Assembly: GCA_964389285.1 (NCBI GenBank)
Contig: CAYMCZ010000008.1
Location: forward strand, 26,640-90,639
Direction of reading: 5' to 3'
DNA length: 64,000 bases
DNA from: Alectryocaccobium sp964389285
GTDB lineage: Bacteria; Bacillota; Clostridia; Lachnospirales; Lachnospiraceae
Shown here: positions 34,658 to 42,032 of the stretch, one piece after another
Position numbering within the stretch: the stretch's first letter is position 1
Layout: the number at the start of each line of letters is the position of its first letter
Program-made: the position numbers and the translations under genes
The notes under the pieces: model-generated
The model's input: the letters and a program-made list of their open reading frames with translations, nothing else
Database searches by the model: none
What the model was told of the DNA's origin: nothing

Positions 34658-35818
34658 TTAAGCAACACCAAATATGGCCATAAATGTTCCTGCCGCTACT
34701 GCCGTTCCGATTACGCCCGCCACATTAGGCCCCATCGCGTGCATGAGCAGGAAGTTCGTGGGATCTGCATCGGCACCTACCTTTTGCGAGACTCGGGCGG
34801 CCATCGGTACGGCGGATACGCCGGCCGATCCGATAAGCGGATTGATCCTTCCTTTTGTGGCTCTGGACAAGAGTTTTCCGAGCAGTACACCGAACGCGGT
34901 ACCTATGATGAATGCCACAAGTCCGAGAACAACGATTTTGATGGTTGTAATATTAAGGAAAGCTTCCGCGCTTGTGGTAGCGCCTACGGATGTTCCGAGA
35001 AGGATAACAACTATATACATCATTGCGTTGGAAGCCGTCTCCTGAAGCTGTTTTACGACGCCGCTTTCACGGAAGAGGTTTCCGAGCATGAGCATACCCA
35101 CAAGCGGAGCTGTCGAAGGAAGAAGAAGACAAACAACGGTTGTTATAACGATCGGGAAGAGAATCTTTTCTAATTTGGAAACAGGACGAAGCTGTTCCAT
35201 TTTGATCTTCCGTTCTTTTTCCGTGGTAAGGAGCTTCATAACCGGCGGCTGAATGATCGGCACAAGCGACATATACGAGTACGCCGCGACGGCTATCGGC
35301 CCCATCAGGGCCGTCTGCCCCAGTTTTCCGCAAAGGAAAATGGATGTCGGTCCGTCAGCGCCTCCGATAATGGAGATCGCTGCCGCGCCTTCTCCGTTGA
35401 AGCCCAAAACAATCGCAAGGAAATATGCCGCGTAAATACCGATCTGCGCCGCGGCACCCATAATAAAGCTTATGGGGTTTGCGATAAGCGGACCGAAGTC
35501 CGTCATGGCTCCTACGCCCATGAAAATAAGCGACGGAAGAATACTCCATTCGTCCAAAGTATAGAAATAGTGCAGAAGACCGCCTGCATGAGAAACTCCC
35601 GCCGCGTCAACAGTCGGTGCCGCTATGATTTCCGGATAGATATTTACGAGCAGCATACCGAATGCGATCGGCACGAGAAGCAATGGCTCAAAACCGCGTC
35701 TTATAGCCAGATAAAGGAAAAGGCAGGCCACGCCGATCATGACAACATTTCCCCAGCTGATATTCAAAAAGGCAGTTTGGTGAACCAGATTCGATAAGGT
35801 CTCTAATACACCTGACAT
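34658..35818 (-). CDS. oadB: Na+-translocating decarboxylase beta subunit
   Basis: Integral membrane subunit (about nine to eleven segments, 386 residues) that decarboxylates carboxybiotin and pumps Na+ outward. The conserved NGEGAAAISIIGGADGPTSI holds the aspartate that couples Na+ and proton movement. LLGTSVGATTSAEAF and the C-terminal SAVPMAARVSQKVGADADPT are also conserved. OadB, GcdB and MmdB are too alike to separate by eye. The order is carboxyltransferase-gamma-biotin carrier-beta-alpha. Confidence 0.94.
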   Translation of the reverse strand: MSGVLETLSNLVHQTAFLNISWGNVVMIGVACLFLYLAIRRGFEPLLLVPIAFGMLLVNIYPEIIAAPTVDAAGVSHAGGLLHYFYTLDEWSILPSLIFMGVGAMTDFGPLIANPISFIMGAAAQIGIYAAYFLAIVLGFNGEGAAAISIIGGADGPTSIFLCGKLGQTALMGPIAVAAYSYMSLVPIIQPPVMKLLTTEKERKIKMEQLRPVSKLEKILFPIVITTVVCLLLPSTAPLVGMLMLGNLFRESGVVKQLQETASNAMMYIVVILLGTSVGATTSAEAFLNITTIKIVVLGLVAFIIGTAFGVLLGKLLSRATKGRINPLIGSAGVSAVPMAARVSQKVGADADPTNFLLMHAMGPNVAGVIGTAVAAGTFMAIFGVA

Positions 35819-35853
35819 GTTTTTACCTCCTGTTCAGTATCAAATGCAGCTAA

Positions 35854-36225
35854 TCAGTTCATCGTAGCAAGGATATCTCCCGCCTCGACAGAATCGCCCG
35901 GAGCCACATCTATACTTGCGATCACGCCGTCCTGCGGCGCGACAACAGGAATTTCCATCTTCATTGACTCAACGACAACAACGGAATCGCCGGCTTTAAC
36001 GGATTTGCCCGGCTTTGCGTCAATTTTAACCACCTTGCCCGGAACAGATACTTTAATATCTACCGCGCCTATACTTCCCGCCGCAGGTGCCGCAGATGCT
36101 GCCGCCGGGGCTGCCGCAGGAGCCGCTGCTGCAGGAGCCGTATTTTGAATAACTCCCGCCGTAGTGCCTTCTTCTACTGTTACATGATATACATTTCCGT
36201 TTACTGTAATTGTATAGTTTTTCAT
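35854..36225 (-). CDS. Biotin carrier protein of the Na+-pumping decarboxylase
   Basis: A 123-residue carrier. An N-terminal KNYTITVNGNVYHVTVEEG segment is followed by an Ala/Pro-rich flexible linker (about 29-47) and a biotinyl domain with the biotinylated lysine in ESMKMEIPV. It is of the 1.3S/GcdC/MmdC type and would swing between the carboxyltransferases and the beta subunit. AGGAGG precedes the start. It is 35 bases upstream of oadB. Confidence 0.94.
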   Translation of the reverse strand: MKNYTITVNGNVYHVTVEEGTTAGVIQNTAPAAAAPAAAPAAASAAPAAGSIGAVDIKVSVPGKVVKIDAKPGKSVKAGDSVVVVESMKMEIPVVAPQDGVIASIDVAPGDSVEAGDILATMN

Positions 36226-36239
36226 ATTTAAAACTCCTC

Positions 36240-37037
36240 CTAAGCCCTGTTCCAGTTTCTTACCGTCCCGATTTTACGTACGGAACGAACCACATATCCG
36301 TCGCCTCCGCTTTCAGCTTCAGCCGCCGCTACAGCAGCCGCTATAACAGCTGCAATTTCTTCCTGGCGGGCTGCCTCAGCCTGCTCATTTTCCATTGCGG
36401 ATAACTGTTCTTTGTGTGCGCGTCTTTCCTGCGCGGCTTCTTTTTTTGCTCTCTTTTCTACCTGTGTATCTATCTTTTCGGCCATTTTCGCTCTTTCCTC
36501 GAAGTTAAGGAATCTGAAAAGAGAAATAATAAAGGCCAGAACTATAAGAAGCACAAATACGATTATAATACTCAAAACCGTGTTTCCGGCCGCCATTTTG
36601 AGCTTGTCGCCCAGCGAATAATCGATGCTTACCTGATAATGTGTGGGGGTAAGCATGTCGTCATTCATAAGATAAACCGTAAGAACCGCATCATTTTTTT
36701 CAAAAGTAGCGTCAACTACACAGTTTATATGGTCATTGCTGCCCATGGTGGCTTCGGCGCTGTTGACCGATATGAGTTTGCCGAGATTTTCTTCGTTCTC
36801 CGCGATCGCGTCTGCCAAAGTATTGTAAAAATCTCCCTGCTGGCGAAGTTCGTCCAGCTCTTCGCCGGGAAGCTCGTAAACTTCGTTCAGAAACGATGTT
36901 ACAAGATATTCAACCGTCTCTTTGGTTTCGGAATCCAATTCATCAGCAGCAAAAGCCGGTACAGCAAAGAGCATCATCAGAATACAGATGGCTGAAACCA
37001 GAACGGCAGACCATTTTTTCTTGAATGTACTCATCAT
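36240..37037 (-). CDS. Sodium pump decarboxylase gamma-like subunit (OadG family) with extracellular domain
   Basis: A 265-residue protein with a signal peptide (ICILMMLFAVPAFAADE), an extracellular domain of about 110 residues, one membrane helix (VLSIIIVFVLLIVLAFIISL) and a charged cytoplasmic tail rich in Ala, Glu and Lys. Classic OadG proteins are about 80 residues with only the helix and tail and hold the complex together. Larger versions with an outer domain occur in Clostridia. The position between carboxyltransferase and carrier supports the assignment. Confidence 0.78.
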   Translation of the reverse strand: MMSTFKKKWSAVLVSAICILMMLFAVPAFAADELDSETKETVEYLVTSFLNEVYELPGEELDELRQQGDFYNTLADAIAENEENLGKLISVNSAEATMGSNDHINCVVDATFEKNDAVLTVYLMNDDMLTPTHYQVSIDYSLGDKLKMAAGNTVLSIIIVFVLLIVLAFIISLFRFLNFEERAKMAEKIDTQVEKRAKKEAAQERRAHKEQLSAMENEQAEAARQEEIAAVIAAAVAAAEAESGGDGYVVRSVRKIGTVRNWNRA

Positions 37038-37046
37038 ATCTCCTCA

Positions 37047-38477
37047 CTAAATGCTTGTGTGTTTTTTATCCGGTCGGATCTCGCGTTTTGAATAAAGCAT
37101 ATCAAGCGCTCCGATAAGATATTTTCTGGTATCTTCGGCTTCTATGACAGTATCTACATAACCTCTTCTGGCTGCAGATTCGATATTGTTGTAAACCTCG
37201 TCATACTGTTTGGCCGTTGCTTTTACGGCTGCCGCGTCCGAGCCGTCGCAAAGAATCTTCGCGGCCGCTTTCGCTTCCATCACTCCGAGCTTTGCGGAAG
37301 ACCATGCAAATACCATGTCTGCTCCGATTGATTTGCTGTTCATTACCAGATAAGCGCTGCCGAATGCTTCGCCGGTAATCACGCTGACCTTTGGAACCGT
37401 TGCGTTCGCAAATACCGACACCATCTTAGCTACAGCAGGCGCAATATCCGCCTCGGAACCTTTGGAAGCGTAAAAGCCTTTCGCGTTCGTGAAAGTAACT
37501 ACCGGAATAGAGAAAGCGTCACAGAAGTTTACGAAATCAGCGGCTTTTTTCGCTCCTTTCGGGGATATCGAACAGTCAAACAGTCTTGCGTTTCCTTCGG
37601 CGTCGTAAATCGCACTGCGGTTTGCCGCAACACCCACCGTCGCGCCGTTTAACCGTATAAAGGCCGTTACCATGTCGCATGCGTAGTCCGGTTTTATTTC
37701 AAAATAAGCGTAATCATCGCTGATCTTCGGAAGCATAAGCGCCGGATCTTCGTAGGCTTCTTTAAGGCCGGAGCATGTCCTGTTAAGGCTGTCCGTGCAT
37801 TCGGTCATGGAGAGGTCGAATTCATTATTTGCCGGCAGTATGGAAATAAGTTCTCTCATCTGAGCAATGATTTCTTCTTCAGAACCGACAATATCGGCAA
37901 GCCCCGTCTCTTCGCTCTGGTAAGAAGCGGATGCCGTGTCACATTCGGACTCATGATTGCCTTTAAGGGCATTGGGAGCATTTACGAAAAGCTTCGCCTT
38001 TGTCTCCTCCATAAAAGTGAAATCGGAAAGCGCGGAAACAATTGCCATACCTCCGCCGCACATCCCGAAAACGCCCGTAATCTGAGGGATAACGCCCGAA
38101 GCCTGGGTCTGCGCCATAAAGATCTCTCCAAACCCGTTAAGACCGTCGGAAGCTTCCTCTAATCTTAAGCCCGCGGAATCGATCAGGGCTATGACAGGCG
38201 CCCCTGTTTTCATGGCAAGCTTATAAAGATTTACGATCTTTTTGGCATGCATCTCGCCCATAGTCCCTTTGAGCACCGAAGCATCCTGGCTGTAAACGTA
38301 GACCAGCTTTTCGTCGATCACGCCGTAGCCCGTGATAACCCCGTCTGACGCAGCACTTTTTTTGTCAGCGCAAAAATCAGTGCTTCTGGCTGTTGCCTTT
38401 GCACCGATCTCAACAAAACTTGCGTTGTCCACAAGAGCGTCAATGCGCCGTCTTGCTGCACTTGTATCATTGCTCAT
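37047..38477 (-). CDS. MmdA/12S-type acyl-CoA carboxyltransferase
   Basis: A 476-residue two-domain crotonase-fold carboxyltransferase, as in methylmalonyl-CoA or glutaconyl-CoA decarboxylase alpha and transcarboxylase 12S. The oxyanion loops are near GVFGMCGGGMAIVSALSD and ITGEAFGSAYLVMNSKSIG. DSAGLRLEEASDGLNGFGEI and LYSKREIRPDKKH at the C-terminus are family features. It is shorter than typical MmdA (about 510) and less conserved. It is the first gene of the operon, 10 bases before the gamma-like gene. The acyl-CoA substrate cannot be told from sequence. Confidence 0.88.
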   Translation of the reverse strand: MSNDTSAARRRIDALVDNASFVEIGAKATARSTDFCADKKSAASDGVITGYGVIDEKLVYVYSQDASVLKGTMGEMHAKKIVNLYKLAMKTGAPVIALIDSAGLRLEEASDGLNGFGEIFMAQTQASGVIPQITGVFGMCGGGMAIVSALSDFTFMEETKAKLFVNAPNALKGNHESECDTASASYQSEETGLADIVGSEEEIIAQMRELISILPANNEFDLSMTECTDSLNRTCSGLKEAYEDPALMLPKISDDYAYFEIKPDYACDMVTAFIRLNGATVGVAANRSAIYDAEGNARLFDCSISPKGAKKAADFVNFCDAFSIPVVTFTNAKGFYASKGSEADIAPAVAKMVSVFANATVPKVSVITGEAFGSAYLVMNSKSIGADMVFAWSSAKLGVMEAKAAAKILCDGSDAAAVKATAKQYDEVYNNIESAARRGYVDTVIEAEDTRKYLIGALDMLYSKREIRPDKKHTSI

Positions 38478-38528
38478 GATAATACCTCCGTTTTTATATT
38501 TATGATCACTCGATAGTCTGCTTTTTGC

Positions 38529-38534
38529 ATTATA
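38529..38534 (-). promoter_or_regulatory. Possible -10 box for the decarboxylase operon
   Basis: A consensus TATAAT on the minus strand lies 52 bases before the carboxyltransferase start. At 17 bases upstream there is only ATAAAA, so the -35 is poor and an activator may be needed. Confidence 0.4.
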
Positions 38535-38655
38535 CGAATCTCTGGTTTAGATTTTATCAGATGTAACATATGTTTACAATCCAAAAAAATGATTATTTAC
38601 AGGGTTTTTTTGTTGAAATAGCAACAACAAACGCCTTTGCTTTTTTAACGCATTG

Positions 38656-39540
38656 TTATTCAATATGTTTATGCGAAAAAAGATGATCCGAACAGTATTC
38701 GTAATTTCCGTTGCACTTTGAACAATATCTGAATTCCAGATTGGGATCATCAAGTTCGGTTCGTCCGCACACATGGCATCTGTGTCTGGGCGCTCCCTCC
38801 CGGGGTTCTACTTTGGCAGTTTTCTTTTCAACCACCCTGTATGAGGCTCCGCCTCTTTCGCTGGTCTTTCTGGCGAACTCCCTGCGTCTCCTTCTGTCCG
38901 AGATCTTATGTTTTCTTGTGATAATAAAGAAAATAATAACCCCTGCCAGCGAGCAGATGATCTGTATCTTGATGAGCCATGAAGACATTATGAGTACGTA
39001 CGTCAGATACGCCGCATCCACTATCGCCAGATATTTGATCTTCACCGGAAAAACAAAAAACAGGTTGATACGTTCTTCCGGGAAAGTCATGGCAAAGCCG
39101 AAGAAAACGGACAGGCTGACGTAGTATGTCGAAAAAGTCAGTCCTCCGGTGATGTCGATATAATAAGCCCCGCCCGCGAAATACATAATAAACGCCCCCG
39201 CGACAGTCGCTATCAGTCCGAAATATATGAACCAGTTATATACGAAATCTCCCCAGACTTTTTCCAGGACAGTACCGATCTGGTAGTAAAAAAACAGCAT
39301 GATAACCGTAAAAATACTGAAGCTTGACGGAGGGATGAATACCCACGAAAACAGCCTCCATATCTGTCCTTTCATGATCAGTCCCGGATTTAATGATATC
39401 CAAAGCTGGATATTAAACGATGAATACATGCTTATAAAAGCAAGAATGTATCCGATAACATATGCCGTTATTATGTATCTCGTGAGATGCCTTATGGTAA
39501 ATCTGCCGAGTTTTAATTCCATCTTTTTAAAAGATTTCAT
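38656..39540 (-). CDS. Rhomboid-like membrane protein with C-terminal zinc-finger tail
   Basis: A 294-residue protein with about six membrane helices and a rhomboid-like layout (MKGQIWRLFSWVFIPPSS in the L1 region). The catalytic GxSG serine and the late histidine of rhomboid proteases are not visible, so it is probably a pseudoprotease. The cytoplasmic tail is basic (DRRRRREFARK) and ends in a possible zinc motif (CHVCGRTELDDPNLEFRYCS, then CNGNYEYCSDHL). Such proteins are common in Lachnospiraceae. I know of no experimental function. It follows rplT after a hairpin. Confidence 0.65.
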   Translation of the reverse strand: MKSFKKMELKLGRFTIRHLTRYIITAYVIGYILAFISMYSSFNIQLWISLNPGLIMKGQIWRLFSWVFIPPSSFSIFTVIMLFFYYQIGTVLEKVWGDFVYNWFIYFGLIATVAGAFIMYFAGGAYYIDITGGLTFSTYYVSLSVFFGFAMTFPEERINLFFVFPVKIKYLAIVDAAYLTYVLIMSSWLIKIQIICSLAGVIIFFIITRKHKISDRRRRREFARKTSERGGASYRVVEKKTAKVEPREGAPRHRCHVCGRTELDDPNLEFRYCSKCNGNYEYCSDHLFSHKHIE

Positions 39541-39562
39541 TTATCAACACCGCCGTTTTCTT

Positions 39563-39603
39563 AAAGCTAAAGCCATGCGGAATTCACACGGCTTAGGCTT
39601 TTT
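39563..39603 (-). terminator. Hairpin after rplT
   Basis: Long imperfect arms AAAGCCTAAGCC / GGCTTTAGCTTT (minus strand) enclose a central AATT. Only TTTAAG follows, so termination may be partial. It separates rplT from the rhomboid-like gene. Confidence 0.55.
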
Positions 39604-39615
39604 CATAATATTATG

Positions 39616-39972
39616 TTATGCTAATTTTCCCTTAGCGGCTGCCACGAGTGATGCAAATCCTTCTTTGTCGTTTACTGCCATGTCAGCAAGAACTTTTCTG
39701 TTAAGCTCGATGCCCGACTGTTTTAAACCAAACATGAATTTGCTGTATGAAAGTCCGTTGATTCTGCATGCTGCGTTTATACGGGCAATCCAGAGTGATC
39801 TGAACTGACGTTTTCTCTGTTTGCGGCCCGCGTATGAAGTAGCAAGAGCTCTCATTACGGACTGTTTCGCAATCCTGTACTGTTTGCTTCTTGCGCCTCT
39901 GTATCCTTTTGCAAGTTTCAGTGTTCTGTTATGTCTTTTTTTTGCGTTTAATCCGCCTTTTATTCTAGCCAT
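39616..39972 (-). CDS. rplT: 50S ribosomal protein L20 (bL20)
   Basis: Early 23S rRNA binder and, in Bacillus and E. coli, the repressor of its own operon. MARIKGGLNAKKRHNRTLKL, KGYRGARSKQYRIAKQSVMR and the C-terminal KFMFGLKQSGIELNRKVLAD are diagnostic; 118 residues. It is last in infC-rpmI-rplT. Confidence 0.98.
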   Translation of the reverse strand: MARIKGGLNAKKRHNRTLKLAKGYRGARSKQYRIAKQSVMRALATSYAGRKQRKRQFRSLWIARINAACRINGLSYSKFMFGLKQSGIELNRKVLADMAVNDKEGFASLVAAAKGKLA

Positions 39973-39993
39973 TTTTCTTTCCTCCCGTTCTGA

Positions 39994-40191
39994 TTACATG
40001 TAAGGCAATACTTTTCTCATGTTCTTTTCGTTTGTCCGGTCAACAACGATCTGTTTTCTGAGATTGCGTTTTCTTTTCTGGGATTTCTTTGTCAGAATGT
40101 GGCTTTTGTATGCTTTATTTCTTACGATCTTTCCCGATCCCGTAACTTTAAATCTTTTAGCTGCTGCTTTTTTTGTTTTCATTTTCGGCAT
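39994..40191 (-). CDS. rpmI: 50S ribosomal protein L35 (bL35)
   Basis: Small basic protein of 65 residues: MPKMKTKKAAAKRFKVTGSG, then KAYKSHILTKKSQKRKRNLR. It lies between infC and rplT as in nearly all bacteria, and GGAGGG precedes the start. Confidence 0.98.
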   Translation of the reverse strand: MPKMKTKKAAAKRFKVTGSGKIVRNKAYKSHILTKKSQKRKRNLRKQIVVDRTNEKNMRKVLPYM

Positions 40192-40212
40192 TATTATAAC
40201 CCTCCTGTACTG

Positions 40213-40722
40213 TCAGTTTCTTTTTTCTGCTAAAACCATAGTCATGCTCCTGCCTTCTACTTTCGGCGCTTTTTCAATAACCGAAAGTTCAGAGAGCGCT
40301 TCGGCGAAATCGTCAAGTATGTGCTTGCTCTGGTTCATATGAGCCATTTCACGGCCCCTGAATCTCAGCACAACTTTTACTTTGTCGCCCTTTTTCAGGA
40401 ATTTCCTTGCGGCATTTATTTTTGTGTTCAGGTCATTGGTATCTATATTCGGCGACAGACGGATCTCTTTTATTTCGATCGTCTTTTGTTTTTTCTGGGC
40501 CTCTTTGGCCTTTCTGGACATCTCATAACGGTATTTACCGTAATCTATGATCTTGCATACAGGCGGTTTTGCCTGCGGGGCGATCTTAACCAAATCGAGT
40601 CCTGCCTCCTGAGCCATGAAATAAGCCTCTTTCGCGGACATAATACCCAACTGAACACCGTTTTCACCTATGAGGCGAACTTCTTTGTCACGAATCTGTT
40701 CATTGATAAGTAACTCGCTAAT
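40213..40722 (-). CDS. infC: Translation initiation factor IF-3 (ATT start)
   Basis: Prevents early subunit joining and checks start codons. Reading from the ATT at 40722 gives (M)SELLINEQIRDKEVRLIG and then GENGVQLGIMSAKEAYFMAQ, the complete N-terminal domain, for 169 residues in all. AAGGAGGT lies 8 bases upstream. No ATG, GTG or TTG fits: the next ATG in frame, at 40650, would lose the N-terminal 24 residues including INEQIR. A rare ATT start is the known basis of infC autoregulation, because IF-3 itself rejects such codons. The C-terminal domain has IDTNDLNTKINAARKFLKKG and FRGREMAHMNQS. Confidence 0.94.
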   Translation of the reverse strand: MSELLINEQIRDKEVRLIGENGVQLGIMSAKEAYFMAQEAGLDLVKIAPQAKPPVCKIIDYGKYRYEMSRKAKEAQKKQKTIEIKEIRLSPNIDTNDLNTKINAARKFLKKGDKVKVVLRFRGREMAHMNQSKHILDDFAEALSELSVIEKAPKVEGRSMTMVLAEKRN

Positions 40723-40767
40723 TGCCGTATACCTCCTTAAAGCATGTACTGATGTTGCTACCGCCTT

Positions 40768-40812
40768 TGAAAAATAAATAAAGAAAGCGCGGATAGTGAG
40801 ACCATCCGCGCT
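40768..40812 (-). terminator. Attenuator terminator in the infC leader
   Basis: A 9-base stem AGCGCGGAT/ATCCGCGCT (40804-40812 with 40786-40794, 9-base loop) is followed on the minus strand by TTTCTTTATTTATTTTT. It lies between the promoter and infC, so it must be conditional. Confidence 0.85.
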
Positions 40813-40893
40813 GAATCCAAATACAAAGTGAAGTCATTAACCCGGGTCGCCCTTGCGCCGAGGTGAGAGCGGATACTCTTCTTTCTTTTCAAC
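40813..40893 (-). ncRNA. infC-rpmI-rplT leader, candidate L20-responsive element
   Basis: About 180 bases of leader lie between the promoter and infC. An upstream ATCCGC (40869-40874) can pair with GCGGAT of the terminator's first arm to make an antiterminator, so two folds compete. In Bacillus the same operon is controlled by L20 through premature termination in its leader. The switch here is inferred from complementarity and position. Confidence 0.6.
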
Positions 40894-40899
40894 TTTTGT

Positions 40900-40929
40900 A
40901 AAGTACCACAGATATTTGAGCTTTGTCAA
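40900..40929 (-). promoter_or_regulatory. Promoter of infC-rpmI-rplT
   Basis: Minus strand TTGACA (40924-40929), 18-base spacer ending in TGG, TACTTT (40900-40905), which makes an extended -10. Confidence 0.75.
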
Positions 40930-40955
40930 GCATTTTTCTTTTTATTTTACTTAGA

Positions 40956-41870
40956 TTAGCGATAGTCTTTAAAATGTTTTTTAAAAACCTCCTGAAGCAT
41001 CTCCTCCGCCTCTTCGTTAAAGGCTCTGTATGTATCCATAAGCCTGAGAGCTTCATCAGTGAGCTGTGAATATCCCCCCGTTTTGCCTCCCTGCTGCGTC
41101 TGAAGAATATCTTTCCCCAGCTGCTGAACCATAACCGAAATGATCTTACGGCCTTTGCTGTATGAAATTCCCATATGCCTGCAGGCTTCCAAAAGAGAGC
41201 CGAATTCATCTGTAAGCATCAAAAGATGATGTGCTCCCGGCCCGTAAAACACTTTTTCCCGGCCTATCATGATTTTGAACGATGCCCTTAACTGATTAAT
41301 ATCGTGATCAGGAATGAGTTCATCATAGCTGACATTATATTTGCTTTCATTCAAGACCCCCGGATCTTCCGTTTCTATAAAGTTTCTTGTAAACTTATTC
41401 GCGTTTATGGCGCCTTTCAGCCCTCCGGTGCCTTTGTATGAGATTACTTTTTCAAAACATTCCGAACTTACCGCTACCGGATGTCCGCTGTGGCCTTTGC
41501 ATACCGGTATAATAATCTCACCCCGTGCTTCAATAAGTTTTTTTACGGTATGCTTCGAAAACATCGGCACATCCGCATGAACTATCAAAACCCTGCCGCA
41601 TTTATCTATAAAATATTCAAGTCCCTTTTTTATGCCGTCAAACATATCGGCTCCTGCCGGAATCGTCAGAAAAACAACATTCATAAATGAAACAAGCTTT
41701 TTTACCTGTTCGTTTTCTTCGCTTTCCACCACCGCTATACGATTTATCCCCGCATCTTTGAGTACTGCAACTATACGTTCAAGCGCGCTTATGCTGCCGA
41801 TACGTTTTTCAGGAAAAAATCTGTTTTTACTGTCCTTATTGCCCGCCGTTATTACAAGCGCTCCGGTCAT
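40956..41870 (-). CDS. MobA/MocA-like nucleotidyltransferase fused to a ModE-type HTH domain
   Basis: A 304-residue fusion. Residues 1-195 look like an NTP-transferase of the MobA/MocA type: LVITAGN at the start, VHADVPMFSK with Asp100, and CKGHSGHPVAVS. Residues about 205-290 resemble the ModE N-terminal winged helix (HHLLMLTDEFGSLLEACRHM, then SYSKGRKIISVMVQQLG and QQGGKTGGYSQLTDEALRLM). The family's GGxSxRMGxxK signature is replaced by AGNKDSKNRFFPEKRIG, so catalysis needs proof. Such fusions may link molybdenum cofactor work to gene control. It has its own promoter. Whether it regulates the uptake operon just upstream is unknown. Confidence 0.75.
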   Translation of the reverse strand: MTGALVITAGNKDSKNRFFPEKRIGSISALERIVAVLKDAGINRIAVVESEENEQVKKLVSFMNVVFLTIPAGADMFDGIKKGLEYFIDKCGRVLIVHADVPMFSKHTVKKLIEARGEIIIPVCKGHSGHPVAVSSECFEKVISYKGTGGLKGAINANKFTRNFIETEDPGVLNESKYNVSYDELIPDHDINQLRASFKIMIGREKVFYGPGAHHLLMLTDEFGSLLEACRHMGISYSKGRKIISVMVQQLGKDILQTQQGGKTGGYSQLTDEALRLMDTYRAFNEEAEEMLQEVFKKHFKDYR

Positions 41871-41923
41871 ATTACTTTTATCCTCCTGAAAAAGACTGTT
41901 TATGATTATTTCTTCAGGATTTT

Positions 41924-41952
41924 ATTATAATATTTATATCCGGACATAACAA
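41924..41952 (-). promoter_or_regulatory. Promoter of the nucleotidyltransferase-ModE gene
   Basis: Minus strand TTGTTA (41947-41952), 17-base spacer, TATAAT (41924-41929). It begins directly after the terminator of the uptake operon, and AGGAGG precedes the gene. Confidence 0.7.
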
Positions 41953-41989
41953 TAAAAATTTGGAACGGGCCGCCGCGGCGACCCGTTCC
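41951..41989 (-). terminator. Terminator of the Ton-like uptake operon
   Basis: Arms GGAACGGG/CCCGTTCC (41962-41969 and 41982-41989), extended by CGCC/GGCG, are followed on the minus strand by AAATTTTTATT. It lies 44 bases after the stop of the 741-residue surface-protein gene. Confidence 0.85.
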
Positions 41990-42032
41990 CTGATATGTTT
42001 CGTATAGTTTATTCCTGTCTGTTTTGCGTTGG

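Noticed and set aside
40741..40893. T-box riboswitch before infC
   Set aside because: No specifier stem and no clear T-box core sequence. Gene content fits an L20/IF-3 leader.
40889..41209. 106-codon minus-strand open frame overlapping the nucleotidyltransferase-ModE gene
   Set aside because: Out-of-frame shadow of the fusion gene and no family match.
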